Below, one piece after another: positions 16,203 to 26,061 of a stretch of 64,000 bases of DNA. The stretch is from Clostridium sp. HBUAS56010 (GTDB lineage Bacteria; Bacillota; Clostridia; Lachnospirales; Lachnospiraceae): NCBI RefSeq assembly GCF_007115105.1, contig NZ_SULJ01000012.1, positions 1-64,000 of the forward strand, given 5' to 3'. The notes under the pieces are model-generated. The model ran no database searches. It had not been told where the DNA came from and was given only the letters and a program-made list of their open reading frames with translations. Numbering within the stretch: position 1 is the first letter of the stretch; each line of letters starts with the position of its first letter. A program made the translations under genes and the position numbers.

Positions 16203-17450
16203 ATGGTAAATGAAGTAATGAAGTTTATTACCGGCTATGATAAGGAAGTCGGGGAAGCCATTGAGAAAGAGTGTGCACGCCAGAGAAGAAACTTAGAGCT
16301 GATCGCATCAGAGAATATTGTTTCTGAGCCGGTTATGATGGCAATGGGCACAGTACTTACGAATAAGTATGCAGAGGGATATCCTGGAAAGCGTTATTAT
16401 GGTGGCTGTGAAGAAGTGGATGTGGTTGAAACCATTGCCATTGAACGTGCCAGGGAGCTTTTTGGCTGTGATTATGTCAATGTGCAGCCTCATTCCGGTG
16501 CTCAGGCGAATATGGCAGTATTTCTTGCCATGCTGAAGCCAGGGGATACAGTTATGGGAATGAACTTAAATCATGGTGGACATTTGACTCATGGAAGCCC
16601 TGTTAACTTTTCCGGTTTATATTTTAATATTGTACCTTATGGTGTTAATGATGAAGGAATTCTTGATTATGATGAGATGGAGCGTCTTGCCGTTGAGCAT
16701 AAGCCAAAGCTGATTGTAGCCGGTGCAAGTGCTTATGGAAGAGCCATTGACTTTAAGAGATTCCGTGAAGTAGCGGATAAGGTGTCAGCATATTTAATGG
16801 TAGATATGGCTCATATTGCCGGTCTGGTGGCAGCCGGACTTCATGAAAGCCCCATTCCCTATGCAGACGTTGTTACCACGACTACCCATAAGACATTGCG
16901 GGGACCAAGAGGCGGAATGATTCTTGCCAATCAGGAAGCTGCTGATAAGTTTAACTTTAATAAGGCAATTTTCCCAGGAACACAGGGTGGTCCTTTAGAG
17001 CATGTTATTGCAGGAAAGGCAGTATGTCTGGGAGAGGCGTTAAAACCGGAGTTTAAGGGTTATCAGGAGCAGGTAATTAAGAACTCCAAAGCCCTGGCAG
17101 CCGCTTTAATCAAGCAGGGATTTAATATTTTGACAGGTGGAACCGATAACCACCTGATGTTAATTGATTTAAGAGGAATGGAAGTGACTGGTAAGGAGCT
17201 TCAGAACCGTTGTGATGAGGTTTATATTACTCTTAATAAGAATGCAGTACCAAACGACCCAAGAAGTCCTTTTGTTACCTCTGGTGTCCGTATCGGAACT
17301 CCAGCCATTACTTCCCGTGGTTTAAAGGAAGAAGATATGGCTAAGATTGCAGAATGTATCTGGCTTGCTGCCACTGATTTTGAGAACAAAGGCGATTACA
17401 TCAGAAGTGAAGTAACAAAGATCTGTGATAAATACCCATTATATGCTTAA
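16203..17450 (+). CDS. glyA: Serine hydroxymethyltransferase
   Basis: This PLP enzyme (415 residues from ATG 16203) interconverts serine and glycine with tetrahydrofolate and supplies one-carbon units. The PLP-lysine motif is [37 protein letters not shown] and [11 protein letters not shown] are all present. GAGGG lies seven bases before ATG 16203 but touches the upstream ATG 16197, so the inner start is preferred. It is monocistronic between a strong promoter and a terminator. Confidence 0.97.
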   Translation: MVNEVMKFITGYDKEVGEAIEKECARQRRNLELIASENIVSEPVMMAMGTVLTNKYAEGYPGKRYYGGCEEVDVVETIAIERARELFGCDYVNVQPHSGAQANMAVFLAMLKPGDTVMGMNLNHGGHLTHGSPVNFSGLYFNIVPYGVNDEGILDYDEMERLAVEHKPKLIVAGASAYGRAIDFKRFREVADKVSAYLMVDMAHIAGLVAAGLHESPIPYADVVTTTTHKTLRGPRGGMILANQEAADKFNFNKAIFPGTQGGPLEHVIAGKAVCLGEALKPEFKGYQEQVIKNSKALAAALIKQGFNILTGGTDNHLMLIDLRGMEVTGKELQNRCDEVYITLNKNAVPNDPRSPFVTSGVRIGTPAITSRGLKEEDMAKIAECIWLAATDFENKGDYIRSEVTKICDKYPLYA

Positions 17451-17460
17451 TTCATAAAAT

Positions 17461-17487
17461 AAAAGCTGCCTGTTGGCAGTTTTTATT
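17461..17487 (+). terminator. glyA terminator
   Basis: CTGCC TGTT GGCAG followed by a T-run. Confidence 0.85.
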
Positions 17488-17496
17488 TTGCATTAA

Positions 17497-17527
17497 AATA
17501 CTGCGCAGGATCAGTGCGCAGTATTTT
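17497..17527. terminator. 13-bp perfect hairpin downstream of the DUF1540 gene
   Basis: AAAATACTGCGCA pairs perfectly with TGCGCAGTATTTT. With A and T runs on both sides it can terminate in either direction, and most likely ends the minus-strand DUF1540 transcript. Confidence 0.7.
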
Positions 17528-17549
17528 AGGAGGAAATCAGTATGGCTGC

Positions 17550-17720
17550 TTAGGCCTGGTTGCTGAAAGACATGCAGTCGGTACACTCTTTTTTTGTTGG
17601 ATTCTCTTCATGAGTTCCTACTTTGATTTTGTCCAGTGTACAGTAGTCTTCACTTTTTGCGTGATAAGCGCAGTTGTCGATAGAACATTCAATACATTCA
17701 TTTTTCCCGTTTACTATCAT
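17550..17720 (-). CDS. Small DUF1540 cysteine-rich protein
   Basis: This 56-residue protein begins at ATG 17720, because GGAGGG lies seven bases upstream and overlaps an earlier in-frame ATG at 17738. It fits the DUF1540 pattern: CIECSIDNCAYH near the start, YCTLDKIKVG in the middle and a C-terminal CTDCMSF. Six Cys and one His could bind metal. DUF1540 proteins are common in spore-forming Clostridia and Bacilli; the function is not established. Confidence 0.8.
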   Translation of the reverse strand: MIVNGKNECIECSIDNCAYHAKSEDYCTLDKIKVGTHEENPTKKECTDCMSFSNQA

Positions 17721-17803
17721 AGATAAACCCTCCTTCATTGATTGTTACGTCTATTATTGTGAACGGATTTGTCAGAATTATTATGCCAATTATTTCTTAA
17801 AAT

Positions 17804-17853
17804 AAAAAACGGACTCTGAAAGGTGTGTGTTACCATTTCAAAGCCCGTTTTTA
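17804..17853 (-). terminator. Terminator of the cell-wall-binding repeat gene
   Basis: AAAAACGG and CCGTTTTT close an interrupted hairpin containing TGAAA/TTTCA. It lies 80 bases past the stop of the minus-strand gene at 17932. Confidence 0.6.
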
Positions 17854-17931
17854 CTTAGTGTATTAGGATGTTAGTGCATAATTATGATATTAGTGTACTG
17901 TGATGTTCATATTATGATGTAATGAATTGGA

Positions 17932-19356
17932 TTATTTAATTTTTTCGTAACTGGATTCTTTGATAGTTCCGTCACTGTTAGTCTTGTAGTATTTCTCGTC
18001 TCCGTCTTTCACGTTTGACTTATTCTTAGCAAGTTTGCCGGAAATTCCAACTAAGTATTCTTTGCCGTTGAATTCTACTACTTTATACTTCTCATCTCTG
18101 TCAGCTTTTAACAGACGTCCCTGAATGTAAATGCTGTCATCGTTGATACCGTTGTAGCCTGCACCCTTGTTGCTTCCGGATTTGCGGAAGTTATAGGTAT
18201 ACTTTTCGCCATCAAGGTCGATTGTAGTCTTACCAGTAGCCATAGCACCCTCTTTTGGAGAGTTACCGAAGTAGTAAACGAAAGCTTCGTCATCTACGCC
18301 TGGGAATTCATCTTCTGTTTCAATTTCATCATAAGATGTAATATTTCTGTTTGAATCAAAGGTCAGCTTGTAAAGTCCTGCAAGCATTTCGCCTTTTTCA
18401 TTAAACGCATATCTTAATCCGTTGATGGATTTGATCTGGTTTGTTACCAGGTCTCCGCTGTTATTTGCATAGAACCAGTACTCATCACCGTTTTCATTTG
18501 CTTCCTGGTCAACAGTTTCGCTTGGAACGGTTTTGAACCAGCCTTTTGCAAGCCATGACTGCTCTGGAAGGTTATAGTACTGATTTGGGTTGCTTGCAGT
18601 AGCAGCAGAAGCTTTCTCATACCATTCGGATTCAGCAGCACCGTATTCATTGAAACGGTATTTCTTGCCGTTAATGGTTTTAGAAGTATCTTTCATCTTC
18701 TTACCATTGTTGCCGAAGTAGAACCAGTAAGTGCCGTCAAAGTTATCTTTGTTATTGTCATCATCAACAACTTCGATTAATTTCCATTCGCCGCTTGCTT
18801 TTACACCGCTGTTAGCAGCTCCTAAGTAATAGGTTCCTTCTTTCCATGCATCATCACCAGTTACACGGGAAGCGTCTTCGTTTACCCAGCCAAAAAGCAT
18901 TCTTCCTTCGGTATCGAAGGCATAATCGTTGACTTTACCATCTGCTGTTTTAACAGACTTGAAGCTGGTCCTTCCGGAATTTCCTGCTTTGTAAGCTTTT
19001 CCGTTACTACCGAAATAATACCAGTAAGTATCCTGACCATCTTCGTCATCAGTTTCATCAGAAGTGATTTCACGCCACTCGTTGGTTACCATAGCACCTG
19101 CGGAATTGACATAGTAGTAATTGTCATTGTCCTCAATTAATGTGCTGATTGCCATCTGGCCGTCGGAATCTAAGTAGAACCAGTTGTCTCCGGATTTTCT
19201 CCAGGTCTCTGTTGTCTGATCCCCGTTGTTATCATAATACACCCATGTATTATTTTCCTCGGTCCAGCCCTGGGCTGCAAAGGATGTCATAGAGGCACCT
19301 ATGGTGAAAAGCGCAGCCGCGCAGGGAACGATCCATTTCAGTTTCTGTTTTCTCAT
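17932..19356 (-). CDS. Secreted cell-wall/glucan-binding repeat protein
   Basis: The protein is 474 residues from ATG 19356, which has AAGGAG ten bases upstream; the open frame extends 30 codons further but without a site. A signal peptide (MRKQKLKW then a hydrophobic stretch to SFA) is followed directly by degenerate repeats of about 20-40 residues. They have the pattern aromatic-aromatic-x-x-x-x-G typical of choline/glucan-binding repeats (WVYYDNNGD, NWFYLDSDGQM, YYYVNSAGAM, YWYYFGSNGK). No catalytic domain is seen. Acidic linker stretches rich in Asp-Asp alternate with the repeats. It is probably a non-covalently wall-attached surface protein. Confidence 0.8.
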   Translation of the reverse strand: MRKQKLKWIVPCAAALFTIGASMTSFAAQGWTEENNTWVYYDNNGDQTTETWRKSGDNWFYLDSDGQMAISTLIEDNDNYYYVNSAGAMVTNEWREITSDETDDEDGQDTYWYYFGSNGKAYKAGNSGRTSFKSVKTADGKVNDYAFDTEGRMLFGWVNEDASRVTGDDAWKEGTYYLGAANSGVKASGEWKLIEVVDDDNNKDNFDGTYWFYFGNNGKKMKDTSKTINGKKYRFNEYGAAESEWYEKASAATASNPNQYYNLPEQSWLAKGWFKTVPSETVDQEANENGDEYWFYANNSGDLVTNQIKSINGLRYAFNEKGEMLAGLYKLTFDSNRNITSYDEIETEDEFPGVDDEAFVYYFGNSPKEGAMATGKTTIDLDGEKYTYNFRKSGSNKGAGYNGINDDSIYIQGRLLKADRDEKYKVVEFNGKEYLVGISGKLAKNKSNVKDGDEKYYKTNSDGTIKESSYEKIK

Positions 19357-19417
19357 GTGTTCAGTCTCCTTTCGTAATACCTGTTTGTTTGCCAGCGGGT
19401 TTCGCTGTTGATGTGAC

Positions 19418-19446
19418 TTTAAACCATGGAGTAGCTCCAGGGTCAA
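19418..19446 (-). promoter_or_regulatory. Possible promoter of the cell-wall-binding repeat gene
   Basis: On the minus strand TTGACC and TTTAAA are separated by 17 bases, about 60 bases before the ATG. Just upstream, at 19461-19480, two tandem 10-bp units (TTCTTACGC plus A or C) may be a regulator site. Confidence 0.45.
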
Positions 19447-19480
19447 GGCAAGTAAAAAAGGCGTAAGAATGCGTAAGAAA

Positions 19481-19643
19481 TGCGATAAAAGTTAATACTT
19501 TTGTAATATTTCCGTATTATGGTAACAGTAAAAAGAGTAAAAAAGTTAAAAAAGTCTTTTATTATGAAAGCTTTTATAGAAAAGAAAAAACAGTTCCTTT
19601 CATTAAAAATGGAAAATTTAAGAAAATAATATGTGTATTTTAT
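19481..19643. other. AT-rich intergenic region with no gene seen
   Basis: The stretch lies between the upstream region of the surface-protein gene and the terminator of the dehydratase-activase gene. It is very AT-rich; I see no convincing ORF or RNA. Confidence 0.5.
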
Positions 19644-19695
19644 AAAAAAACACCCTGATTTGCCAGAAAAGACTGGTTCAGGATGTTTTTTTATT
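19644..19695 (-). terminator. Terminator of the dehydratase-activase gene
   Basis: AACACCCTGA...GCCAG pairs with CTGGTTCAGGATGTT with small bulges, flanked by A and T runs. It follows the minus-strand stop closely and may work in both directions. Confidence 0.75.
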
Positions 19696-19703
19696 TTAAA
19701 TAA

Positions 19704-22700
19704 TCAAGTATTTCTTTCGGTTGGTGCCTGCTCTTTGGCAAGATTTTTCTGTGCCGTTGAAAGCATCAGTTTAATACGGTTTAACTGGTTTACTTCACTA
19801 GCACCGGGATCATAGTCCACGGCAATAATATTGGAATCCGGGTGGGTTTTGCGCAGTTCTTTGATTACCCCTTTTCCAACAATGTGGTTAGGAAGGCAGC
19901 CAAATGGCTGGGTGCAGACAATATTATTGGTGCCTGTATGAATCAGTTCCAGCATCTCTCCGGTTAAGAACCAGCCTTCACCGGTCTGATTACCGATGGA
20001 AACATAGTCTTTTGCCATGTCTGCCAGATTGCCGATATGGGAAGGAGCGATGAAATGTTTGCTCTTGGTCAGTTCCTGCTTTGCTGTCTTACGGAAGAAC
20101 TCAAGCAGAGAGATTCCCATGTTGGACAGAACAGCGGTTTTCTTTTTCCCGCCTAAGTTTTCTGCCTTAAAGTTGTTATTATAGAAGCAGTACAGTAAAA
20201 AGTCCATCAGATCCGGCATCACTGCCTCTGCTCCTTCTGATTCCAATAGTTCTACAATATGGTTATTTGCCAGAGGAGAGAACTTAACCAGGATTTCCCC
20301 TACAACACCAACCTTTGGTTTCTGGATATTGTTGCGTTCCAGTTGATCGAAGTCTCTGATGATTCCCCTGATATTTTTGGAGAAGGTCATCATATCCGGC
20401 GTCTTCTTAGAAAGAGATTCAATGCATCGCTTTTTCCACTTCTCGTGAAGGGAATTGGCTGAGCCAGGAATCTTCTCGTAAGGGCGGGTGGCATATAAAA
20501 CCCGCATAAACACATCACCGTAGACAACCGCCTGCATACCTTTTGTCAGCATAGGCAGTGTAATATTAAAGCCCGGGTTGGTCTCCATGTTGTTGGCATT
20601 TACAGAGATTACAGGAACCTGGCTCATGCCTGATCGGTCCAGTGCTCTCCGGATAAAGCCAATGTAGTTAGAGGCACGGCAGCCTCCGCCTGTCTGGCTC
20701 ATGAATACAGCCGTACGGTCTAAGTCGTATTTACCGGACAAAAGAGCCTCCATAATCTGACCAACCACGATCAGGGAAGGGTAACATGCGTCATTATTCA
20801 CATATTTCAGTCCCGTGTCAACCGCAGAATGGTTGTCGTTTTGCAGCACTTCGATCTTATAGCCAAAGGTACGGATGGCAGGTTCAATCAGATCAAAGTG
20901 AATAGGTGACATCTGAGGGCAGAGAATGGTGTAGTCCTTTTTCATCTCCTTGGTAAAGGTAACTCTGTGATAAGCACTTGATACCGGTTTCTGGTCAAAA
21001 TGTTCCTTATCCCTCACCTTTAATGCAGCAATCAGTGAACGGATTCGGATTCTTGCGGCCCCCAGATTATTGACTTCGTCGATCTTTAAGACCGTATAAA
21101 TCTTTCCGGAGCCGGTAAGGATATCACTGACCTGATCTGCGGTTACAGCATCTAAACCGCAGCCAAAGGAGGTGAGCTGGACTAAGTCCAGGTTTCTCTC
21201 TCTTTTAACCAGTGTAGCGGCGCGATAGAGCCTAGTGTGGTACATCCACTGGTCTGTTACCACCATTGGCCGTTCAATCTCGGCGAGATGGGAAACAGAA
21301 TCTTCTGTAAGAACCGCAAGACCAAAAGAAGTAATAAGTTCCGGGATTCCATGGTTGATCTCAGGATCTGTATGGTAAGGACGTCCCGCCAGAACAATTC
21401 CGTGGCGGTCATTCTCTTTCAGCCAGAGCAGGGTTTCTTCCCCTTTTTTCTCCATATCTTCCCTGGAAGCCATCAGTTCACTCCACGCAGCGTGGGCAGC
21501 ATGGGAGATCTCTGATGCAGAAATTTGAAATTCATTTTTAAATACTTCAATCAGACGTGCAGTTAAAATATCTTCGTTGGTAAAAGCCATAAACGGATTG
21601 AGAAAACGAATCTGTTCTGTCTTAATTCCTTCTACGTTGTTCTTTATATTTTCTGCATATGAGGTAACAATAGGGCAGTTAAAGTGGTTACCCGCATCCG
21701 GCGATTCATTCCGCTCATAAGGGATACAGGGGTAGAAAATAGTCTTAATTCCCTCCCCTATAAGCCATTCCACATGACCATGTGCAATCTTTGCAGGATA
21801 ACACTCAGATTCACTTGGAATGGACTCAATGCCCATCTCATAGATCTTTCTGGTGGACTGAGGGGAAAGGATAGTACGGAATTTCAGCGTCTTAAAGAAA
21901 ACCGCCCAGAAGGGGTAGTTCTCATATAAATTAAGGACTCTGGGGATTCCGATGGTGCCTCGTTCTGCCTGTTCCTCTGTTAATGGTTCATAATCAAACA
22001 TGCGGTGGAACTTGTATTCAAACAGGTTTGGTACATCATTGGAAGCTTTTTCTTTTCCAAGACCACGTTCACAGCGGTTACCGGAGATGAATTTACGTCC
22101 TCCGTCAAAACGGTTTACCGTAAGAACGCAGTTATTGGTGCACTTTCTGCAGCGTGCCATGGAAGTTTCATAATGCAGATTTAATATCTCATCAAGGCTT
22201 AACATGGTGGTCTTTTCAGACTGGTTATAGCGTTCCCGTGCAATAAGGGCGGCACCGAAAGCACCCATAATACCTGCAATATCAGGACGGACTGCGTGGC
22301 AGCCGGAGATTTTCTCGAAGCTTCTCAGTACTGCGTTATTATAAAATGTACCGCCCTGGACAACCACATGCTTGCCAAGATCTTCTGCGCTCGTAATCTT
22401 TATAACCTTAAATAAAGCATTTTTAATTACGGAATAAGCAAGGCCGGCGGAAATGTCTGCTACATCAGCGCCTTCTTTCTGCGCCTGCTTTACATTGGAG
22501 TTCATAAATACAGTGCATCTGGTTCCTAAATCGGTTGGATTTTCGGCAAACAGTGCTTCGGTTGCAAAATCTTCCACCTTATAATTCAAAGATTTGGCGA
22601 AGGTCTCAATAAATGAACCGCAGCCGGCAGAACACGCCTCGTTTAACTGAACGCTGTCTACTGTGCCGTTTTTAATGCGGATGCACTTCATATCCTGACC

Positions 22701-23969
22701 GCCGATGTCCAGAATACAGTCTACATCCGGTTCAAAGAAAGAAGCAGCATAATAGTGGGAGATTGTCTCAACTTCCCCTTCGTCAAGGAGAAAAGCCGCC
22801 TTTAATAAAGCCTCTCCATATCCGGTGGAACAGGACCATACGATCTCGCTGTCCTCTGTCAGCTGTTCCTTAATCTCTTTCATGGCACGGGTGGCTGTGG
22901 CAAGAGGACTTCCGTTGTTACTGCTATAGAATTTGTACAGAAGAGTCCCGTCTTCCCCTACCAGGGCAACTTTTGTAGTTGTGGACCCTGCGTCAATTCC
23001 AAGGAAACATTTTCCGTGATAGGAAGACAATTCTCCTTTTTTCACGGTATAAGCATCATGCCTTTGTATAAATTCGTCAAAATCAGCCCGATCCTTAAAC
23101 AGAGGTTCCATTCTCTTTACTTCAAATGCCATGCGGATGCCGGTGGATAACCGGGTAATCATATCTTCCAGAGAGATGATCTCTTCAGAAGATTCGGAAG
23201 CGTTCATGGCTGCGCCAATGGCAGCAAAAAGATGGGAGTGATCTGGTGCAATGATCGCATCTCCAGACAGTTTAAGGGTACGAATAAATGCTTTTTTCAG
23301 TTCCGGAAGAAAATGCAAAGGGCCTCCCAGGAAGGCAACATGACCTCTGATCGGTTTTCCGCAAGCCAGTCCGCTGATGGTCTGGTTTACAACCGCCTGA
23401 AAAATAGAAGCCGCAAGATCTTCCCTGGTAGCCCCTTCGTTAATGAGTGGCTGGATGTCCGATTTGGCAAATACACCACAGCGGGCAGCGATTGGATAAA
23501 TTGCCTTATAGTTGGCAGCATATTCGTTTAATCCAGAAGCGTCAGTCTGTAACAGAGATGCCATCTGGTCAATAAAAGAACCGGTTCCGCCTGCGCAGAT
23601 ACCGTTCATACGCTGATCAATGCCGCCGGTGAAGTAAATTATTTTTGCATCTTCTCCGCCCAGTTCGATTGCAACGTCAGTATGTGGGGCATAATCCTTA
23701 AGGGAAGTGGCAACTGCAACAACTTCCTGGACAAAAGCCACCTTTAAATGTTTTGATAAAGTCAGTCCGCCCGAACCGGTAATGCCTGCCCGTAAGTTCA
23801 TGGGACCAAGTTCTTTAAAAGCTTTCTTTAGAAGACCGGCAAGTGCTTCCTGTATGTTGGCAAAATGCCGTTCATAATCAGAGAATAACATTTCGTTTTT
23901 CTCATTTAATATTGCAATTTTAACGGTAGTAGAACCGATGTCGATTCCTAAAGTATTGTATGTAATCAT
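19704..23969 (-). CDS. Giant 2-hydroxyacyl-CoA dehydratase activase-type fusion protein
   Basis: This soluble protein is 1421 residues from ATG 23969. Two BadF/BcrA/HgdC-type ATPase domains lie in tandem. The first has [21 protein letters not shown] and [13 protein letters not shown]; the second has [23 protein letters not shown] and [13 protein letters not shown]. Each keeps a Cys that in HgdC holds the bridging [4Fe-4S] cluster. A Cys-rich linker follows ([15 protein letters not shown]). The rest resembles the HgdB-like dehydratase component ([33 protein letters not shown]). Large proteins of this type are widespread in Clostridia but their substrate is unknown. The Shine-Dalgarno sequence is unusually far from the ATG (see findings). 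Confidence 0.85.
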   Translation of the reverse strand: MITYNTLGIDIGSTTVKIAILNEKNEMLFSDYERHFANIQEALAGLLKKAFKELGPMNLRAGITGSGGLTLSKHLKVAFVQEVVAVATSLKDYAPHTDVAIELGGEDAKIIYFTGGIDQRMNGICAGGTGSFIDQMASLLQTDASGLNEYAANYKAIYPIAARCGVFAKSDIQPLINEGATREDLAASIFQAVVNQTISGLACGKPIRGHVAFLGGPLHFLPELKKAFIRTLKLSGDAIIAPDHSHLFAAIGAAMNASESSEEIISLEDMITRLSTGIRMAFEVKRMEPLFKDRADFDEFIQRHDAYTVKKGELSSYHGKCFLGIDAGSTTTKVALVGEDGTLLYKFYSSNNGSPLATATRAMKEIKEQLTEDSEIVWSCSTGYGEALLKAAFLLDEGEVETISHYYAASFFEPDVDCILDIGGQDMKCIRIKNGTVDSVQLNEACSAGCGSFIETFAKSLNYKVEDFATEALFAENPTDLGTRCTVFMNSNVKQAQKEGADVADISAGLAYSVIKNALFKVIKITSAEDLGKHVVVQGGTFYNNAVLRSFEKISGCHAVRPDIAGIMGAFGAALIARERYNQSEKTTMLSLDEILNLHYETSMARCRKCTNNCVLTVNRFDGGRKFISGNRCERGLGKEKASNDVPNLFEYKFHRMFDYEPLTEEQAERGTIGIPRVLNLYENYPFWAVFFKTLKFRTILSPQSTRKIYEMGIESIPSESECYPAKIAHGHVEWLIGEGIKTIFYPCIPYERNESPDAGNHFNCPIVTSYAENIKNNVEGIKTEQIRFLNPFMAFTNEDILTARLIEVFKNEFQISASEISHAAHAAWSELMASREDMEKKGEETLLWLKENDRHGIVLAGRPYHTDPEINHGIPELITSFGLAVLTEDSVSHLAEIERPMVVTDQWMYHTRLYRAATLVKRERNLDLVQLTSFGCGLDAVTADQVSDILTGSGKIYTVLKIDEVNNLGAARIRIRSLIAALKVRDKEHFDQKPVSSAYHRVTFTKEMKKDYTILCPQMSPIHFDLIEPAIRTFGYKIEVLQNDNHSAVDTGLKYVNNDACYPSLIVVGQIMEALLSGKYDLDRTAVFMSQTGGGCRASNYIGFIRRALDRSGMSQVPVISVNANNMETNPGFNITLPMLTKGMQAVVYGDVFMRVLYATRPYEKIPGSANSLHEKWKKRCIESLSKKTPDMMTFSKNIRGIIRDFDQLERNNIQKPKVGVVGEILVKFSPLANNHIVELLESEGAEAVMPDLMDFLLYCFYNNNFKAENLGGKKKTAVLSNMGISLLEFFRKTAKQELTKSKHFIAPSHIGNLADMAKDYVSIGNQTGEGWFLTGEMLELIHTGTNNIVCTQPFGCLPNHIVGKGVIKELRKTHPDSNIIAVDYDPGASEVNQLNRIKLMLSTAQKNLAKEQAPTERNT

Positions 23970-24134
23970 ATGTGCGGGGGTATCCCCTGCCTCCTTTTGT
24001 GTAAAAGTAAGTTGCTGGCTCACCGAACATCAGTTTAACATAAAATAAGAAATAATACAATTGTCATTCCATGATAAATTACTGCTAAAACAGGCAAAAA
24101 TTGTTTAAGTTCACAAAATACGGATTCATTTTGT

Positions 24135-24163
24135 TTGACAAAAAGGGTTGGGGATTTTATAAT
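24135..24163 (+). promoter_or_regulatory. Consensus sigma-A promoter of the CorA-type gene
   Basis: TTGACA and TATAAT match perfectly with 17-bp spacing. The start codon follows about 60 bases downstream. Confidence 0.9.
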
Positions 24164-24223
24164 GTATAAGTCGAAGTCTGTCAAGGAATTTTTTATGATT
24201 TTTTAGTGGAAGGGGGAAACGCT

Positions 24224-25165
24224 ATGATACAGATATATAAAACAGAGGATGGTCTGTTGCAACAAAAGGATGAGCTTTCTCCAGGTTCCTGGATAGCGCT
24301 TACAAACCCCACTGCTACAGAGATTCTGGAAATCGCAAACACTTACAGGATTGATCCGGATGATTTAAGAGCGCCTCTCGATGAGGAAGAGCGTTCCCGT
24401 ATCCAGACGGAGGATCATTACACACTGATTCTGGTGGATGTTCCAACCATTGAGGAGCGGAATGACAAAGACTGGTATGTGACCATACCTATGGGGATTA
24501 TAACAACGGACGAGACCATTATTACAGTCTGTCTGGAAGATACTACAGTGCTCAATGCGTTCATGGACGGCAGGGTCAGGGATTTCCATACGTATATGAA
24601 AACACGTTTTATTTTACAGATTCTGTATAAGAATGCGTCACTATATCTGCAATATTTAAGAGTCATTGACAAAAAGACTGTAGTGATAGAACAAAAACTT
24701 CATGAATCCACGAAGAACAGGGAATTAATTGAGCTTCTGGAACTGGAGAAGACTCTTGTGTACTTCACTACTTCCCTGCGTTCCAATGAGATCGTGCTTG
24801 AAAAACTGATGCGGAATGAAAAAATCAAAAAGTATCCGGAAGATACGGAGCTTTTAGAGGATGTAATCATCGAAAACAAGCAGGCGATTGAGATGGCGAA
24901 TATCTACAGCGGTATTTTAAGCGGAACCATGGATGCGTTTGCTTCTGTAATTTCCAACAACTTAAATATTGTAATGAAGTTTCTTGCTACTATTACGATT
25001 GTTATGTCCATACCCACCATGGTGGCGAGTTTTTACGGGATGAATGTGAACAGCAAGGGAATGCCCTTTGCCAACAATCCTTACGGGTTTTTGATTGTAT
25101 TGGGCTTTACACTGGTCCTGACCCTGATTGTTGCCTGGATTTTTTCGAAAAAGGATCTGTTTTAG
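24224..25165 (+). CDS. CorA-family divalent cation (Mg2+) channel
   Basis: This 313-residue membrane protein begins at ATG 24224 behind GGAAGGGGG; the GTG at 24206 overlaps that site. A long N-terminal cytosolic domain (about 250 residues) is followed by two C-terminal membrane spans with the CorA selectivity motif FYGMNVN between them. It ends in the basic tail FSKKDLF. CorA channels form pentamers and import Mg2+ or related ions. The gene is 32 bases upstream of a rhomboid-like membrane protein and probably co-transcribed. Confidence 0.9.
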   Translation: MIQIYKTEDGLLQQKDELSPGSWIALTNPTATEILEIANTYRIDPDDLRAPLDEEERSRIQTEDHYTLILVDVPTIEERNDKDWYVTIPMGIITTDETIITVCLEDTTVLNAFMDGRVRDFHTYMKTRFILQILYKNASLYLQYLRVIDKKTVVIEQKLHESTKNRELIELLELEKTLVYFTTSLRSNEIVLEKLMRNEKIKKYPEDTELLEDVIIENKQAIEMANIYSGILSGTMDAFASVISNNLNIVMKFLATITIVMSIPTMVASFYGMNVNSKGMPFANNPYGFLIVLGFTLVLTLIVAWIFSKKDLF

Positions 25166-25197
25166 TCTTATACTATAATTAGGAAAAGGAAGGAAAC

Positions 25198-26046
25198 ATG
25201 AAATTTTTTTATAATCTGGAGCGCAAATTCAGAAAATATGCGATTTCAAATCTGATGTATTATATTATCGGATTGTATGGTGCAGGGCTTGTTTTAGAGC
25301 TTGTTGCACCTGGGTTTTATCTGGAATACCTTTCCCTCAACGCAAAGATGATTTTAAGAGGGCAGGTCTGGAGAATCATAACATTTATGATTTATCCGCC
25401 GGGAGGTACGAATCTGTTCTTCAGTCTGATCGCTATGTATCTTTACTATATGCTGGGTCAGAACTTAGAGAGAATCTGGGGAGCGTTTCGGTTTAATGTT
25501 TATTTTTTTATGGGAGTAATCGGTCATGTGGCAGCAGCCCTTATTGTGTATTTTTTAACAGGGAATGTCGTGTTCCTTACGACAGAATTTCTTAATTATT
25601 CTCTGTTCTTTGCTTTTGCTGCAACGTTTCCTGATTTGGAATTTTTAGTGTTTTTTGTGATTCCGGTAAAAGCGAAATGGCTGGCGGTATTTAATGGTGT
25701 TTATTTCCTTTATGGCTTCATTGCCGGCGGAATGACAACCAGAATCACAATCGTTATGTCTTTATTGAACTTCTTCATCTTCTTTCTTTTAACCCGGAAT
25801 GTAAGCCGGCTGAATCCAAAAGAGATAAAAAGAAAGAATAATTTCCATAAACAGATGAAGATTATGCCCCAGGGCGGAACACATCATAAATGTGCTGTTT
25901 GCGGACGGACGGAGAAAGATTCCCCGAACCTGGATTTTCGTTATTGCTCAAAATGTGAAGGCAGTTATGAATACTGTACCGATCATTTGTATACACATCA
26001 ACACGTGACGTCAGACAACCCCACAACTGACAGCACGACCAATTAG
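25198..26046 (+). CDS. Rhomboid-like membrane protein with C-terminal zinc ribbon
   Basis: This 282-residue protein has about six hydrophobic segments in a rhomboid-like arrangement (WRIITFMIYP after the first span, NLFFSLIAMYLYYMLGQNLERIWG, then the MGVIGHV segment). The catalytic GxSG serine motif and the partnering His of active rhomboids are not evident, so it may be a pseudoprotease. After the last span come a basic stretch and a zinc-ribbon-like tail (CAVCG, YCSKCEGSYEYCTDH). It sits between corA and pyk with short gaps. Confidence 0.7.
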   Translation: MKFFYNLERKFRKYAISNLMYYIIGLYGAGLVLELVAPGFYLEYLSLNAKMILRGQVWRIITFMIYPPGGTNLFFSLIAMYLYYMLGQNLERIWGAFRFNVYFFMGVIGHVAAALIVYFLTGNVVFLTTEFLNYSLFFAFAATFPDLEFLVFFVIPVKAKWLAVFNGVYFLYGFIAGGMTTRITIVMSLLNFFIFFLLTRNVSRLNPKEIKRKNNFHKQMKIMPQGGTHHKCAVCGRTEKDSPNLDFRYCSKCEGSYEYCTDHLYTHQHVTSDNPTTDSTTN

Positions 26047-26061
26047 CTACGGAGGATAACA

